A stretch of 64,000 bases of DNA from Petrosia ficiformis (GCA_947044365.1 OX345637.1:3892501-3956500), one strand, 5' to 3'; positions 10,801 to 25,800 are shown, counted from the stretch's first letter. Translations and numbers: made by a program. The notes: generated by a model not told the origin, from the letters alone.

Positions 10801-13800
10801 TGATCTTACAAAAATATTTCAGCATAATCTGAATAGTACACCTTGCTTTCATCAGATGTGTTCACATATGCACCAACGATGTAGGCAAAACCAACTGTAA
10901 AGGGAACAACTGATATAGAAAACCCATAGATAACACTATTAATAGCAGAACTCTTCAGACTGAATCTAAAATCAAATAATGTATAATAATTCAACATTCA
11001 AACGTTTTGTAGAACATACCTGAATGGGTGCTCTAAAAGTTGGTTATAATTATCCACTAATCTTTTTTCTATACCAAGAGTTGCTACTGTAAACACATTT
11101 TCAATAGATTCAACTGCAACTTTAGCAGAGTGTTCAAGTAATTTATTCCTATGATCAGTATATCTCTTAGTTAACATAACTTGTAAATAAGCTCCAAGAA
11201 GCATCAATGGAAAAGCTGGTGCGACAATTGATGCAATTGGCCAGGATAATATGAATGAAGCTATCACTGAAATTACTATAGCAGCACAACCTCTAATGGA
11301 AAGTCCCGTGTGAGCACTAGTGATCTAAATGGTGTAATGACTTGTAATTATTGTATATAATAACTGTGTAAACTAGGGCATACACAAAATTAACATTTGA
11401 AATTTGAGCCTTTGTTCGTTTGTGCTGACATTTCAACATTTACATTCTGCATTAATGAGCTGCTGATGACTGTTGGATTGCCCTTTTGGTGCAGCAAAAT
11501 GTTTCCGACAGCCTTTAGACAATGTAGAATGGAACTTTAAACAGGAAATAGTTTAAGATTGACAGTTTAGTAGGCCAGTTATAAACATGCATATTTAATA
11601 AATTTAAGCTAACCACAATTTGCATGTAGCAAACTGTTTATAATTGCTAGATATACTACAAAACATGATCCTAAAGTGGAGTTACATCAGTTAACACTAG
11701 TTTATAATATCCAGTAGATCAAATATTAAGTACACATATTGTGTAAGTGATTATACATACTAGTGTATTGATAACGATGAACATTATACTGTAATTTGGT
11801 TTATTTTCGTTTAAAAAAAAATTCGTGTTTACATTGTGTCAACTATTTTTTTTTTTGTCCCACGAAGTATTTTTTACACAAAAATTAAAATTGAACCGCA
11901 TAGCCACACTCTACATCTACATGTGTCAAGAAGATGGACACTAGGGAGTATGACATTGCTTGCTGTGTTCATGGCTACCATATCTACAGGCACTTCTGGG
12001 AAGCAGCTGTTGGAGAAACTCTTATTTGCAAGAGAGAACCAACTAATCATAATGATAGAAATGCAGTAGCAGTAATAAAAGCTGGAATGATTGTAGGACA
12101 TCTACCTAAGAAGATATCCAGAGTGTGCACGAGGATAAATGTGACTCTAGACTACTAGACTAGTGTGAATATTCAATGACACATTTATTTCAATGTTCTA
12201 ATAATACATAATAGAAAATATTTCGTGTGATTAATTTTCACACTTTTGTCCACCCACGAATTATTTTTAACAATGATAATTAACCAAACTACGGTACTAG
12301 TGTTATATACATAATAGAATAGTAGATTCTATAAAGTAAACCATAGCTACTAATTCAGGAAAGGCACATATTTAATAAACCTTGTAAGGGTCTGTTTGTT
12401 CATTAATACCTATAGTGAATCAAATTGGGAAAACCAACATTCCTTTATGAACTATGATATTGGTGCTAGTACTAACTATATAATCGGTTGTATGTGAAGT
12501 TGTTGAATAACCTCTGATTTGGTTTGATATGATCCTTAGACATTTGATACAATAATGTAGATGTATAATTATAAGCAACTTAGTTGTGTGTTATATTTTG
12601 TCTATCCTGGTTTCTAATTAACATTGAAAAACTTGAGAAGATGTCTTGATAAAAAAACCTCTAATTGTTCCCAACACTAATATCAACAAAGAACCAACCC
12701 ACTGAACTATGTGTGTATGTGGAATAATAGAAACATGATAGACATTAAGTCTGACACATAATAATAGTACTTTACTATAAACAGACCCTGATATAATATT
12801 GACAACACAGCTATTCATAGTGTGATAGAGTTTGTATTATCTGAGTTTTAAGAACTTTACTCCAAGGAATGGTTTGACTCAAAATTCTTATTGCACAAGC
12901 AGGTGATGTTACTAAAGCTTAAATAATAACAACTCTATCTAACACATAACAACATGATAAACAGAATCTGCAATCAATGAAAGGTTACAACAGATTTATG
13001 ATTCCTACTTTCACTCACATAACCAATGTTTCTTGCTTCCTCTGCTAGCTTACTGGTCAGTATGCTAACAGAATTTTCAGGTTGATCAAACCAACTGATA
13101 TCTTCATTCAACATTGCTTTAAAAGCGATTAGCCGAACTTTCTCAGTTATTTGGACTTCACAAATCCCAAAACATAATATCTGGAAATCAAGAGTATTTT
13201 ATATATAGTATGTGTGTAATAATAGGATTACTCACACTGATGAATGCTAGTACCAAAAGCAAAACACCCCATGTTGATGCAATAATGGAATAAAAACTTG
13301 CACCACTGATTACATCATTAGAGTCTGTGTTGATCAGATTCTATATAGATGACAATAATCTTAACTTAAAAGAAACAATCAAAAATACCTCTGCTACCCC
13401 TAGGTAGAAAATATTGTTCAGTGGAAAAGCTATACCAATTCCTATGAATGCTAGGATTCCAAGAATTAGAGCTACCCAGTGGAGTTTGTGGAAACACAAT
13501 TTTAGCACCTCCTTCACTGCAGTAAATGAGTACCATTTTCTGTGAGTGTACGTATGAGTTGTCGTGTGTAAAAGTGGCATCTTTTCATTGATTTCCTAAA
13601 AACAAAATGCCTTGTGGATAATATAAATATAAATATAATATATATAATTAATTTTATGGTTTGCATTGTAACAATTACGTATATAATTTATAATAAAATT
13701 ATTAAGTATTTGTCACTACGTGTTGTTAAAGAATTTTAAAAAAGTGATTATAGATTGATGAAAAGACTTAAGCCCTACCAGGGGTGGATCCAGCATGAAA

Positions 13801-16800
13801 TTATGGGAGGGCTAAAAGCCTAAAACATTTTATTATAATCAAATACTGCATACACCATTGTGTAAATGCATGCGCAAGAAGTTGCAGTCTCCTGGGACGA
13901 GCATGAGCAAACTGATCTACTGCTTCTGTAAGATCTATTTCAATGTTACAATGCACATTTAGAAGGGCCAATCCATTTAATCTGTCTTCTGAAATAGTGG
14001 AGCATAAATAAACTTTCAGTCTATGCAATGCAGAGAAACTCCTCACATGATGGTACAGTAATGATACAATGGTACAAAGAATCTTGAACAAAGTGGGTAG
14101 AGTAGGTTGAGTGGCTACAGCAATGTGGTCAGGGGTATTGTTTTAGTATTATACTGCATGCATCAATTACAGCACCAGCCATGGAACCACCGGCATCATA
14201 CCCCTCACTGCACAAGTTGACAGAGTGAGGTCCCAAATTTCTTAACCCTTCCAGTATTGTAGTAGCTATAGCATGGCCTGTCATATCTCAACAAAGCTCT
14301 TTGAAATCAACAAATGTCTCTTGAATAACAAACTCATCATTTTCTTCTGGGTTCATTGTCTTTATATATCTTTAGCTGCTTCCAAATTTTTAAGGTGCAA
14401 AAAGTTCTCTTCAAGCCACGAAATTTTCTGTGCTCGTAAATTTCTCTCACAGAAATTCTTAAACGTTAAAATATCTAATATATAAATATGGTATTTAAAT
14501 TTTAGTATGCCTATTTTTTAACAAAAAGCAATAGATGACCCATGGTGAAAAAAAAATACTGAATGAAACTCTGAATCATTCTGAGGATTGATCAATTATT
14601 ATTGGGAATTGGATGGACACGAAGTCAAGCTGTACAGTTTACAACATCTCTACAGTAAGCAGCTTTGTTCTACTGAAATGCACTGCAATAGTTGAGTGGA
14701 AATCAAGTAACTATTGTTTCAGGCATGAGGAGATTAATGGTGACACCACAAAATAATCAAACTCCTGTTACTTTACATTGCATAAGGATATCTTGTTCAT
14801 ATTACTTTAGATTGCATAAATTATTATTGCATCACAATTTTACCAAAACCAATACCCAAAGTAAAGTTGATTTAAAATTACTAGCCCCAGTAATAATACA
14901 AGCTAAGTAAACAGACCTCGGTAACATCCATTGATTCTGTGTTTTGGCTTAAACCTTCTCTGTATACAGTACTACTATATTGTGCTGGACTGATTATAGC
15001 AGATGAGACTGGCTTTTGTTCTTTCCAAAACATATCAAAGCAAATAGGATACAAACATGAAGACATGTATAGAACATAATGATCACAATACCTTTTTCTT
15101 TTTCTTCTTCTGCAATCTTTTGGTTCATAACTAGTTGATAATAGAGACCTTCATTATTCATCAATTCAGCATGATTACCCATCTCTACTACGACTCCTTT
15201 ATCAATACCAATAATCACATCTGCTCTTTGAATAGTAGACAATCGATGAGCAATAATAATAGTAGTTCGACCTTCCTTTGCTTTCTCTAGAGCTTTGTGA
15301 ACATATTTCTCACTCTCTGTATCTAGAGCAGAGGTAGCTTCATCAAGAAGAAGGATCTTGGGATCTCGTACTATGGCTCGAGCAATAGCTATGCGTTGTT
15401 TCTGACCTCCACTCAATTGAGCTCCTCCTTCACCAACTACTGTGTTGTATCCATCAGGGAGACTAGAGATGAAGGCATGAGCATTAGCAACTTTAGCAGC
15501 CATTACAATGTCATGCATTGAAGCACTCTCTTTTCCATAACTAATATTTTCAGCAACACTTACATTGAATAGAACAGGTTCTTGAGATACAACAGCAATC
15601 TGCTTACGTAGCCAGCTAATATTCAAATCTCTGATATCAATTCCATCTAACGAAATCTAAAAGAAGTACAATTCATTCAAACATTTCATTTCTATACAAT
15701 TATACTTACAATTCCTCCAATAGACTCATAGATTCTTGGGATAAGTTTGACTATGGTACTCTTTCCACACCCACTTGGGCCAACCAATGCAACAGTCTGT
15801 CCTGGTTTAATAATCATTTTTAATCCATGCAAAACCTCCACATCAGGACGAGATGGATAACTGAATACAACGTTGGAGAACAAAATACTTCCTTCACATT
15901 TATCAGGTATGATACCATCACTGGAACTAGAGTTAATCTCTGATTCCTATAACACAATGATCATCATGAGCATTACAAAACTAGTAGCTAATGACTTACT
16001 GTATCAATAATTTCATATAGTACTCTTGCAGATGCTATGGCTTCAAACACATTTCCAAAATATGGCAGACAATCAGTAACTGTAATTGTAGCAACACCAA
16101 TTCCTCCAGCAATCTGTGATATAGATTTAAGATCTTAAATTACTGCTATTTTAGTATAAATTTTAATGTTTATGTCATTACTGTCCATTACTATTTGTAT
16201 TGCTAGTAGTGTAATCAATGCATTGATAATTAATGTCATTTATTTTGGATATACATGTAATACCCATGAGAAATACATGTTTCTATTGCTGGATTTGTAT
16301 ACTGGAAGATAAGGGTGTGCGGTTATATCTAGTCAATAATCATGATTATTTGTCGCAATCAGTATGGAACATTTTTATTCAATAATTGGTCTTAATTTGT
16401 TATGGCCCGTAGGGCCATCCCTATGATTGCTTTCCCACGGGTTCGAACTATATATATATATATATTTTTTTTTTTCTTGTGTCCACTTCGCGAGTATGCG
16501 TTGTATATGTAGTTAAGGAAGTTGCGTCATTCCCGGGGGCTCAGTCAATTAATGGGTGTGGTGCGTAATAGAACGCGCGCTCAAGCTCAGCAGAAAGAAA
16601 GCTGCTTGTAGCTCACATAGAATTAGAAACTGGAACTACTAGCTAACTATTCTACCTGAAATATATTTCTAAAGTTCTACAAGATTCATTGAAAGGTAAA
16701 GAGAGTAGATAATCAAAATAATAACTATAGTAGGTTGTTGTGTTTCAGGCATGATAATGTCAGCCATGATTACTGAATGCTGGACACCATAAAGCAATCA

Positions 16801-19800
16801 TAGGGATACTTTTTTTTCTCTATATACACTTGTTCTAATTGATCACTCATCTTCAAAAACCTAACAATAGGATTTGGTATGAGGATGAAGTTACAGACTA
16901 CTGAAAATGCGTCCATTATGTGTTTAGTTCATTAATAGCGTTAAAGTTATAAATTACAATGTAAATCAGACACTTAAATATAAACGTACTTTGATTAGAT
17001 AATAATAATAAACTAGCTGAATACACTTCATATCACTACAATTTGATAGTCACTTAATCTGTAAATCAAGATAGTATATACGAAACAACTCCAATACCAA
17101 CTAATTGTATATACTACTACTATACATATAATCAAACCCATGAGAAGCAATCATAGGGATGGATGGTCATAAAAACACCCCAATCGATGGCGATTAGGAC
17201 CAGCCACACCCAGCTCTCTTGGAATTTCATAAGAGGGATCATCAAGGAATGTGAATGCAATAGAGCCTAAGGCCAATCACAAGTAAACAAACAGGTGTCA
17301 GATGATCAAAAAGAACAAGTGTCAAGAGTTCTCAAAAATACCACAAATGGCAGAAAAATACTTAAGCTATCCGAGGCTACTCACATTGAGGAAAGGCAAC
17401 ACTCTGGTGCCCACCCATTAGCTATAAATCTATCCACCAGTAGCAATATATATTAATGTCACTTACATCAGTACTACTACTTAGAGTATAAACAAAAAAC
17501 AAGATATACAGAGAAAAAAGTATCCCTATGACTGCTTTGTGGTGTCCAGCATTCAGTAATCATGGCTGACTTTATCATGCCTGAAACACAATAGCCTATT
17601 ATAGTTATTATTTTGATTATCTACTCTCCTAACTTTTTACTTTTTAAAGAACCTTGTAGAACTTTAGAAATATATTTCAGGTAGAATAGCTAGCTATTAG
17701 TTCCAGTTTCTACATAAGCTAGTAAAGCTTTCTTTCTGTAGAGCTCAAGCGCGCGTTCTATTACGCGCCACGCCCATTAATTGACCCAGCCCCCCGGAAT
17801 GATGTAACTTCCTTAACTACGAATACTCGCGTAAGTGACACAAGAATATATAATAATTATTATATATGGAGAACGCATTAACCTGTGTTGTGTTATCCAA
17901 GCATTCACACGGAATTGAAAACTGGGTACTAATAGCTATTAACTAATTATTAAGGTGGCACTCTAGCTCGGTAATGATATTCATAACTGTTTTTAGTTAC
18001 TACTATTTTATTGCAGCTACATGCAAGATAACTATTCCTTTAAACAGATCCTGGGAAGAGCTTTTTTCAGCTGAAATTTAGCAGCTATCCGATACTTGTA
18101 AACCAAATTACAAAGAGCTGGAAATCAAACATTTAGGTACATTTGTCTCGAGCATGATGGATCACATATATCTGAAACTGGACATAAATGTGAGAACCTC
18201 TGAACAAAATAGATTGAACAAACGGTGGGCAGACACCTTCACTCCCTTCAAGTGAAATATCGAGGCCATACGTTGTATTAGAACAGAGCAATAACCTATA
18301 CATTTCAGCTCATTATAAACTGTGATAACTAACAGAAATCAAATTTCAATAATGAAATATTTTTGATGGAAAACTCGTAAAGTAATGAATATCATCAGTA
18401 ACAGGAAGTACTGTTAATTATTGAAATCCGTATCTGTTAGAGTGCCACCTTGATTTTTAATAAATCATTATAATTGATTAATCACATGACGAAGCATGTG
18501 TTGCATGTAAAAAAGACAACAAGCAAGACCGGGAATTATAAAACTGGTTATGTATACTGTTCAAAAGAAAGGTGAATTTAACCATATGGACTGATGATAA
18601 AGCAGAACTGCTATTGAACGTTACTTGTGACTACAAGGTAAAGAAAATGTGAAATATTGAGGCTATACGTTGTATCAGAACAGAGCAATATGTACCTGAA
18701 TACTCCTATACATACCGTATATTGGGTAATTTTGGAGGGAGAAAAATTTGGCGAATTTGGCGAATTACTGTTCATTCGCTAAAATTTTATCCTCCAAATT
18801 CTAATTTTTAATTAGGAGGGTGTGGTAATTAGTGGGCATACACTACCATCACGCTCAATTTCTTGTTTTCTCATTTTACATGATGGCACTCTACAAATAT
18901 TTAAAAAGAAACGACAAGCTACCTGATATAGATGTATCCTGATATTGAACTGAAGGAAACTACTGTTAGAAGATTTAAGAATGCTTACATTGATGAGGCA
19001 AGGAAGAGGAGACATGATGAAGATAGTGAAGTAAGGGAATTACCTTCTAAGAAGAGAGGTCAACCTTTACTATTAGGGGAGGAGTTGGAAAAACAGGTAA
19101 AAACATACTTGATAGCTCTATGCACAAATGGTGCAGTGGTGAACACAGCAATTACTATTGCATGTGCTCATGGTATTGTAATCAGTCATTTTGCCAACCT
19201 ACTGTCTACTAATGGTGGACACATTAACCTCTCAAAACATTGGACCAAGAGTTTTCTGCAGCGTATAGGATTCGTGAAAAGAAAAGGTACTACAAAAGCA
19301 AAGATTACAGTTGAGAATTTTGATTCCATCAAACAACAATTCTTACTAGATATCAAGAATGTTGTTTAGATGGATGAAATACCTAGTTATTAACTGGGAT
19401 CAGACTGGTATTCACTATGTACCTGTGTCAGACTGGACGATGAAAAAAGAAGGATCCAAACGAATACCAATTGTAGGAATTGATGACAAAAGGCAATTGA
19501 CTGCAGTTTTTGCAGCATCACTAGCTGGTGATTTCTTGGCACCACAATTGATTTACCAGGGTAAAAGCCCCCGAAGTCTGCCATTGATTCACTTTCCAAA
19601 TGACTGGCATGTAACATTTAGTCCAAATCATTGGTCAAATGAAGAAACAATGAGATGCTATATTCAGAAAAATATCATACCTTATTGGGCTTGCCGCGCC
19701 TACGCGTGGGCAAGTCTTTAGTACTTTGGTTGTCATTCTGTCATTCATTCATTCATTCATTCTTTCTTTCATTCTGTCCCCATTTTTTTTATTTAATCGT

Positions 19801-22800
19801 CGATTTAAAGACTTCATAGAGTAGAGAAAGAAGTTTATCAAAATCGTATTGAAAAGAAATTTGCCACAGACATCATTTTAGCAAGTTACAGATTCATATA
19901 CATTCTATCTCTGTAAGCTCTTCAGTTTCTGCCATTTACCTGCAATAACCCACACCCTATGTGATCACGTGAGATCAAACGTGGAGGTCAGTACCTTCCT
20001 TTCTGCTATTATTCAACTTTTGTTTGACTTTCAAATTACATATATTTGAACTGTAAGTTCAATGTTTTTGCTCATTGTAGTTGTAACAATGTACAATTCA
20101 TTACAAGATAATTATCTTTAGTAACTGACAGTTGTGGCATAGATATTTTGGTAATGAATGAGGTAATGAATATTTGTTGGAAGAGTATATTATGTAATTT
20201 GACTGTAAGTAATATAGTTATTATTGTGCAAAGCAGTATAGCTGATGGAGAATCATTCTTAGTCATCTTCCATGTGTTTTTATATTTATCAGAAATCAGT
20301 CTAGCCACAAAAAACTTTCTCAACCAACTTTCAACGAATTCAAATTTAAGCTTGTTACTTTCTCTCTTGCATCTCTAATTGTTGCAATTGCAACCTATCC
20401 TGAAGCTACAGCGGCGAGGCCACGCACCAAAGGTGCTTCATATTGTGAAGAAAAGGGGAGAACTGAAACTAGCTGCAACCCATCCTGCTCTTGTTGTTTT
20501 TGATAACTTCAATGGTCAATGTACAGAGGATTTATTCTAGATTTTTGATGATAATGTCATTAACTTTGTGATAGTGCCTGCCAACTGTACAAACTGCCTC
20601 CAGCCTCTAGATCTCAGTGTTAACAAAGCAGCTAAAAATTTCTTGCGAGATCAATTTCAGGATTGGTATGCTCGTCAAATAAGCTCCGCAGTTCAGAATA
20701 ATACTGAAATGAAACCAGTCGATCTAAAATTAAGCATAGTGAAACCATTAGGAGCACAATGGATGATTAAATTATATAACCATTTGAAATCTCATCCTGA
20801 AATAATTCAAAATGGTTTCAGAGCTGCTGGGATCACAGAGTGTCTTAAAAATGACTCATAAAATTTGAAACAATAACTTACTAAATAATCATAATTAATT
20901 ATAATTCAAGTAATAATTTTATATTATTGTTATTATATATAATCATAGTAATAACAAGTGTATATAGAGAAAAAAACATCCCTATATTTGCTTTGTGATG
21001 ACTATGTATTAAGCATTGCTGATAGCACTAGTGTCTCTACCTTTCTGTGTACTCCTGGGGCCTGAAGACGTAAGTGTAAGCCTAATTGCAGTCTAAATAC
21101 CCAGATGTCTGATGAACTGACTGAGGTACTCTTTCAAGGTTCTAAATGATGACTTCCTCGTGTCTGAAACTTAACAACTTATCATACTTACTTGTTAAAG
21201 ATTCTTGGATAATATCTATACTGTTTCTCTGCTATATACAACAGTTATTAGCAGTTTTACATCCTTTCTGAATCTTCCTGGCTGGTCTGTAGCTCAAACG
21301 CGCGTTCTTTTACGCGCCACGCCCATTAATTGACCAAGCCCCCGGGAATGACGCAACTTCCTTAACTACGTATACAACGCATAGTCGCGCAAGTGACACA
21401 AGAATATATATAATTATATATATATAATTATACATATACATTAAACCCCGTGGAAAGCAATTATAGGGATGGCCCTACGGGCCATAATAATAATTTGAAA
21501 GTGTTATTTGATGGGAAATGGAGATAGACTATTTTCTTTGAAGCAACTAACCAAATGACATCGCATCTTTTCTTGGCAAAATTTTAATTTTGTAGGATCA
21601 AGTCTAAAAGCTATGAAAGCTACAGCAAAGAGTCCACAGTCTGTTCCTCCTTTCTGTTTTTGCGAATTCATTAAACTAATGGTAGGTTTGGCTGTTCCAA
21701 ATTGAAAACAGTTACATATAATTTCTTCTGTTGCTTCATCTAAGTAATAGATAACTGAATCATACACAGCTACCGTACCATTTACACACCTGGCATTGGA
21801 TGTTGCAATCCAATGATCGCCATGGCTATGGATTATTTGAAGTTTATTCTGAACAGTAAGTTCAGTTTCAGAAACTTTACTTGCTTGGAGCAGAGTACAC
21901 TGCAAACCATTTATTGCTGGAACTGAGATTTTATGAGATGTTGAGGAAAGTTAATATGTTCTTTCTTCCCATTATAATATCCTCCCAATCTTTAGAAAAT
22001 TTATGCTTTTTACTTGGCGGTGACATCATCACTAATGGTGGCTGTTCTATTGGCTCTGAAGCATTCATTTCTCCTACATTCCTTTCTTCTGCAGCTGGTT
22101 GTTGGATATTTATTTCCAAGTAATAGCCTACTTTAGGCAAGTCAAGAGCTGATCGCACTAGTTTCTCAGCTTTTTTTGTTTCTTTCTCCCTTCCAACAAA
22201 CTTTAATAAGCATGGTATCTCCACTCCTCCTTGAGACAGATCTCTAGAGTAGTGCCTGGAACCAGCCACAGTGCTACTTATTGAACCTCCACGTCGAAAG
22301 AATATCGAGCATATGCTAGATATGTTTCTGGGTAAATGACCAACAATACCAATACCCGACTTTATTACACTCACAGCAAAGGGATCATGTCGGTTTCCTC
22401 TTTCTCTTTTACAGGGTAGTACCTCCATTAAGCAAGCATCCCATATACTATGATAAACAGTGATAGCCTCGAATCACAGAATTCACACTAAAACAGTAAG
22501 TAGCCATGCCTTAACACGTGTTACTGATCTTATGCTATATGGGTGTGGCTGTATTACGTCTAATTAAACGTGGGTGAATCTAAAAAAACATTTTTGCCAA
22601 AATTTTTTTCGCCAAAATCTATTTTATGGTGATTCGCCAAATTTTTCTCCCTCTAAAATTACCCGCTATACGGTATTACCTCATTACAAACTGTGATAAC
22701 TAACAGAAATCAAATTTCTGTGGTTGCTGACAGTTCAACCTCCTTTGGTTAAGCATGCATGGAAACATTGAAATATTTGTGGTGGAAAACGTGTAAAGTA

Positions 22801-25800
22801 ATGAATATCATGAATTACAGGAAGTACTGTTAATTATTGAAACCCGTATCCGCTAGAGCGCCACCTTCATTTTCATTATAATTGATTAATCACACGACAA
22901 AGCATGTGTTTTAGGTAAAAAAGACAGCAGCAAGACCAGGAATTATAAAGCTGATTATGTCTACTGTTGAAAAGAAAGGTGAATTTAACCATATGGACTG
23001 ATGATAAAGCAGAACTCTTATTGAACGTTACTCATGACTACAAGGTAAAGAAAATGTTATAAAATGTGGATTGGGAGTCTGTCAAAGAAAAGTATGATTA
23101 TATTCTTGTTCTTATGTGCCAACATAAGAAGAGGCTAAAGACAACTGGCTAAAAGATTGCCCACATACAAAAGAGGAAGTAACAAGCTTAAAGCAGCAAT
23201 ACATACTAAGTTTAGAGAGGCAGTTGACTCTGGTCGTAGAAGTTGGCATGGCCAGGTAGTGATGTTGTACTATGAACTCTGTGAAAAGTTATGGGGAGGG
23301 TCACCAGCAACACAACAAATTGAAGGAGGCCTAGAGAGCACAGAAATTGTACTTGAAGACACTTTGGTTATTGACAATTCTCCAACTACGCCGCCTACAC
23401 AGCTGACCACTTTCTTTACTAACTGGGAGGACACTGATAATTACAAACAATGATAGTGATGAAACAACTACCACCAGAATGTCATGAAGAAAAGAAGAGA
23501 ACTGTTGGATGGAAAACTGAATACATAAAAACATAAGTGAATGAAGCGAAAATTGCCTGTTGATACCCAATTGTTGTCATGTGCCCAAGAAGAGTTAGCT
23601 ATCAAGAAGAAACTAGTGGAACAAATGGGCACATTTGAAAAACAGTACAACAAAATTTTCAGATAATATGGAAAAGCTAACTAATTCAATTTCAGAAGGC
23701 TTCTCTATTTTGAAGCATTTCATGATCCCTCTGCCACCAACACCTTATTCATATCAAAGTCACCTTCAATTCCCTCCAATGTATAGTCAGTCACTTTCAA
23801 ATACCAGTAAGAACATAGTTTCATTTCCTCAACCCTATGAAAACTGTGATTCGCCATGACACTCACAATTTAATTGTAAAACAAATAAAAATTATTGAAT
23901 ACTTCAAATAGTGGAGATATTAATATTGTCCAAAAAATTAATTAATAGTTATGGGTCAAAATATGAAGTCAACACTTTTCCTACTCTCTTGCCTTCCACT
24001 TCGTTACAGTGACTGGTACAACTAGTTGAAGCTGTAGGTGGTTAAAACATAGTATCATACTGCATAGCCTGTTGTATGTTATCGTCACCAATAGTCTCAT
24101 GATTTAGTTCACAAATATTATGGAAGATAAAGCAAACATAAATAGCATATGGCAAATTAATATCCATGGCACGTTTTAAAGCACCAAAACAAGCTTTAAG
24201 CCTACTGAATGAACACTCGATAACATTACATGCACTATACAACTTGAACCTGAAGTATTGCAAGTATTGCTCTTGTGCGATGATCCACCATTAGCGTATT
24301 CTTTCATCAGATATGGTAACAACTGGTAAGTGGGGTCACCAATGACAAAGATAGGTATTGGCTCTGTATCATCAACACTTTGTCTTTGGCAAGAAGGTAT
24401 CGTTTTAGTTTTTAAAAGGTGGTTTAGCTGTGAGTTGGCAAAGATTCGTGCATCATATATACACTGCCAGGCCATTTCATGACAACATCAAGGAAACAGT
24501 AGTTATAATCACAACATGCTTGTATGTTAAGAGAGTATCGACTCTTCCTGTTGATGTAGTTGGTAGGGTTATGGTTAGGTGCTTTAATATCTATATATGT
24601 GCAATCAATGGCACCAATACATTGTGGGACCCCAAACACTTTATAGAAGTTTTCGACTTTCTCAATTACTTCTTCCTCATTAACAGGTAGCTTAATATAC
24701 GGTCAATGCATAAGTAACACTTGTAATTATGGTGAAGGCAGTTGATAGAAGCAATTCTAAAAGCGTTTGCTGACTTACAGAGTCTTCCTGCATCACATAA
24801 ATAGCATAGTGTTACAGCTACTTGCTTTTCAACTGAAATAGATGATCTCATATTAGTTGACTTCTTTATGTATAGACGCAATTCATCACATAGTTTCAAA
24901 AGTTTTCTTTACTCATTGAAAAGTTCTCTTTCCATTCTTGGCTAACCATGACATCATTCATTGAGTTGTCCGACCATACTTCAGTCCTTCCAGGCCTATT
25001 CCAACAACGTTTGGGATGACCCTTCTCTTTGAGACTTCCCAGGATTTCTTCCTGAAAGTGCAACATGGTATATCTTCTTCTTTATCAATAAAATGTTGAG
25101 GCAGTTCTGTGCATCAGTAGACAATTCAATTGGTAGAGAGAAACCAAGGTTGACGATATATTGTATAAAGTCAAGACAGCCATCACTCTATCCATAATTA
25201 TTTGTGTTGTCATGTGATAATTGTGTTATTCCTGTGATCGACACTTAAACGCAAAATGCAGCATTTTGAAAACGATCCACTATGAGTATCGTTTTCATTT
25301 GGGATTGCGTTTTCGTTTTTCTATGTGAACACAAGCCGAAAATGAATGCAAAACGATGTGGATTTGAACCAAAAACATTGTCGTGTGTGAACAGGGCGTT
25401 ATATATGTATGGATACCAGTATATAGAAACAAGTACCTAACATATTGAAGAACAGACATTTTATTTTACAACTCACTAAAAAAATGTCGCCGACTGTAAT
25501 AGAACACTCAACAAATAATAGAGCACCATACCTACAATAATATAATTATGAGTATATAGTATACTAAACTTGAAACTTTGAAAGTAAAATTAAACTGCTG
25601 TACTGCATGTCATGACATATAGTTCCAGAATAATAAATAAACATTTCCAATATAAATGAAAAAAGATGTAGGGATGTCAAAACCCAAAAAGCATGCGAAC
25701 AAGGTTAGGTGGGACCCAAAATTAAACAACCACTACCATATAACCCTACATAAGTACAGCTCTTTGTATTTTGCTTTATAGTAGTGTAAGTACTTATGTA

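Larger units (their letters stand above)
18715..22673. mobile_element. pogo-type DNA transposon carrying a HIRAN-Ulp1 gene
   Basis: The terminal inverted repeats of about 42 bp share CCGTATA, GGGTAATTTT and GAGGGAGAAAAATTTGGCGA, with TA on both sides (18713-18714 and 22674-22675). The duplicated host sequence at 18255-18345 gives an unoccupied version of the site. Inside are a DDE_1 transposase (plus strand) and a HIRAN-Ulp1 gene (minus strand) pointing towards each other, separated by a MITE X copy. A 754-bp insertion splits the transposase. The element is about 3.96 kb including these insertions. Confidence 0.88.
17867..25398. mobile_element. PIF/Harbinger element, interrupted by other elements
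   Basis: It carries the two convergent genes typical of the superfamily: a Myb-like protein (plus, about 22992-23859) and a DDE transposase (minus, about 25060-24042). The right end reads GTCGTGTGTGAACAGGGC followed by TTA, the expected type of 3-bp target. The matching left terminus is seen in a related fragment at 54352 (GGCCCCGTTCACACGACAACG). Here the left end is cut by MITE X copy 2. A pogo-type element (18715-22673) is inserted, and a part of the 5' region is tandemly duplicated. Frame breaks show it is dead. Confidence 0.85.

Noticed and set aside
11934..12158. HIRAN segment as a host HLTF/Rad5 exon
   Set aside because: It lies inside a TA-flanked inverted-repeat element, on the strand opposite the host gene, with no helicase exons nearby.
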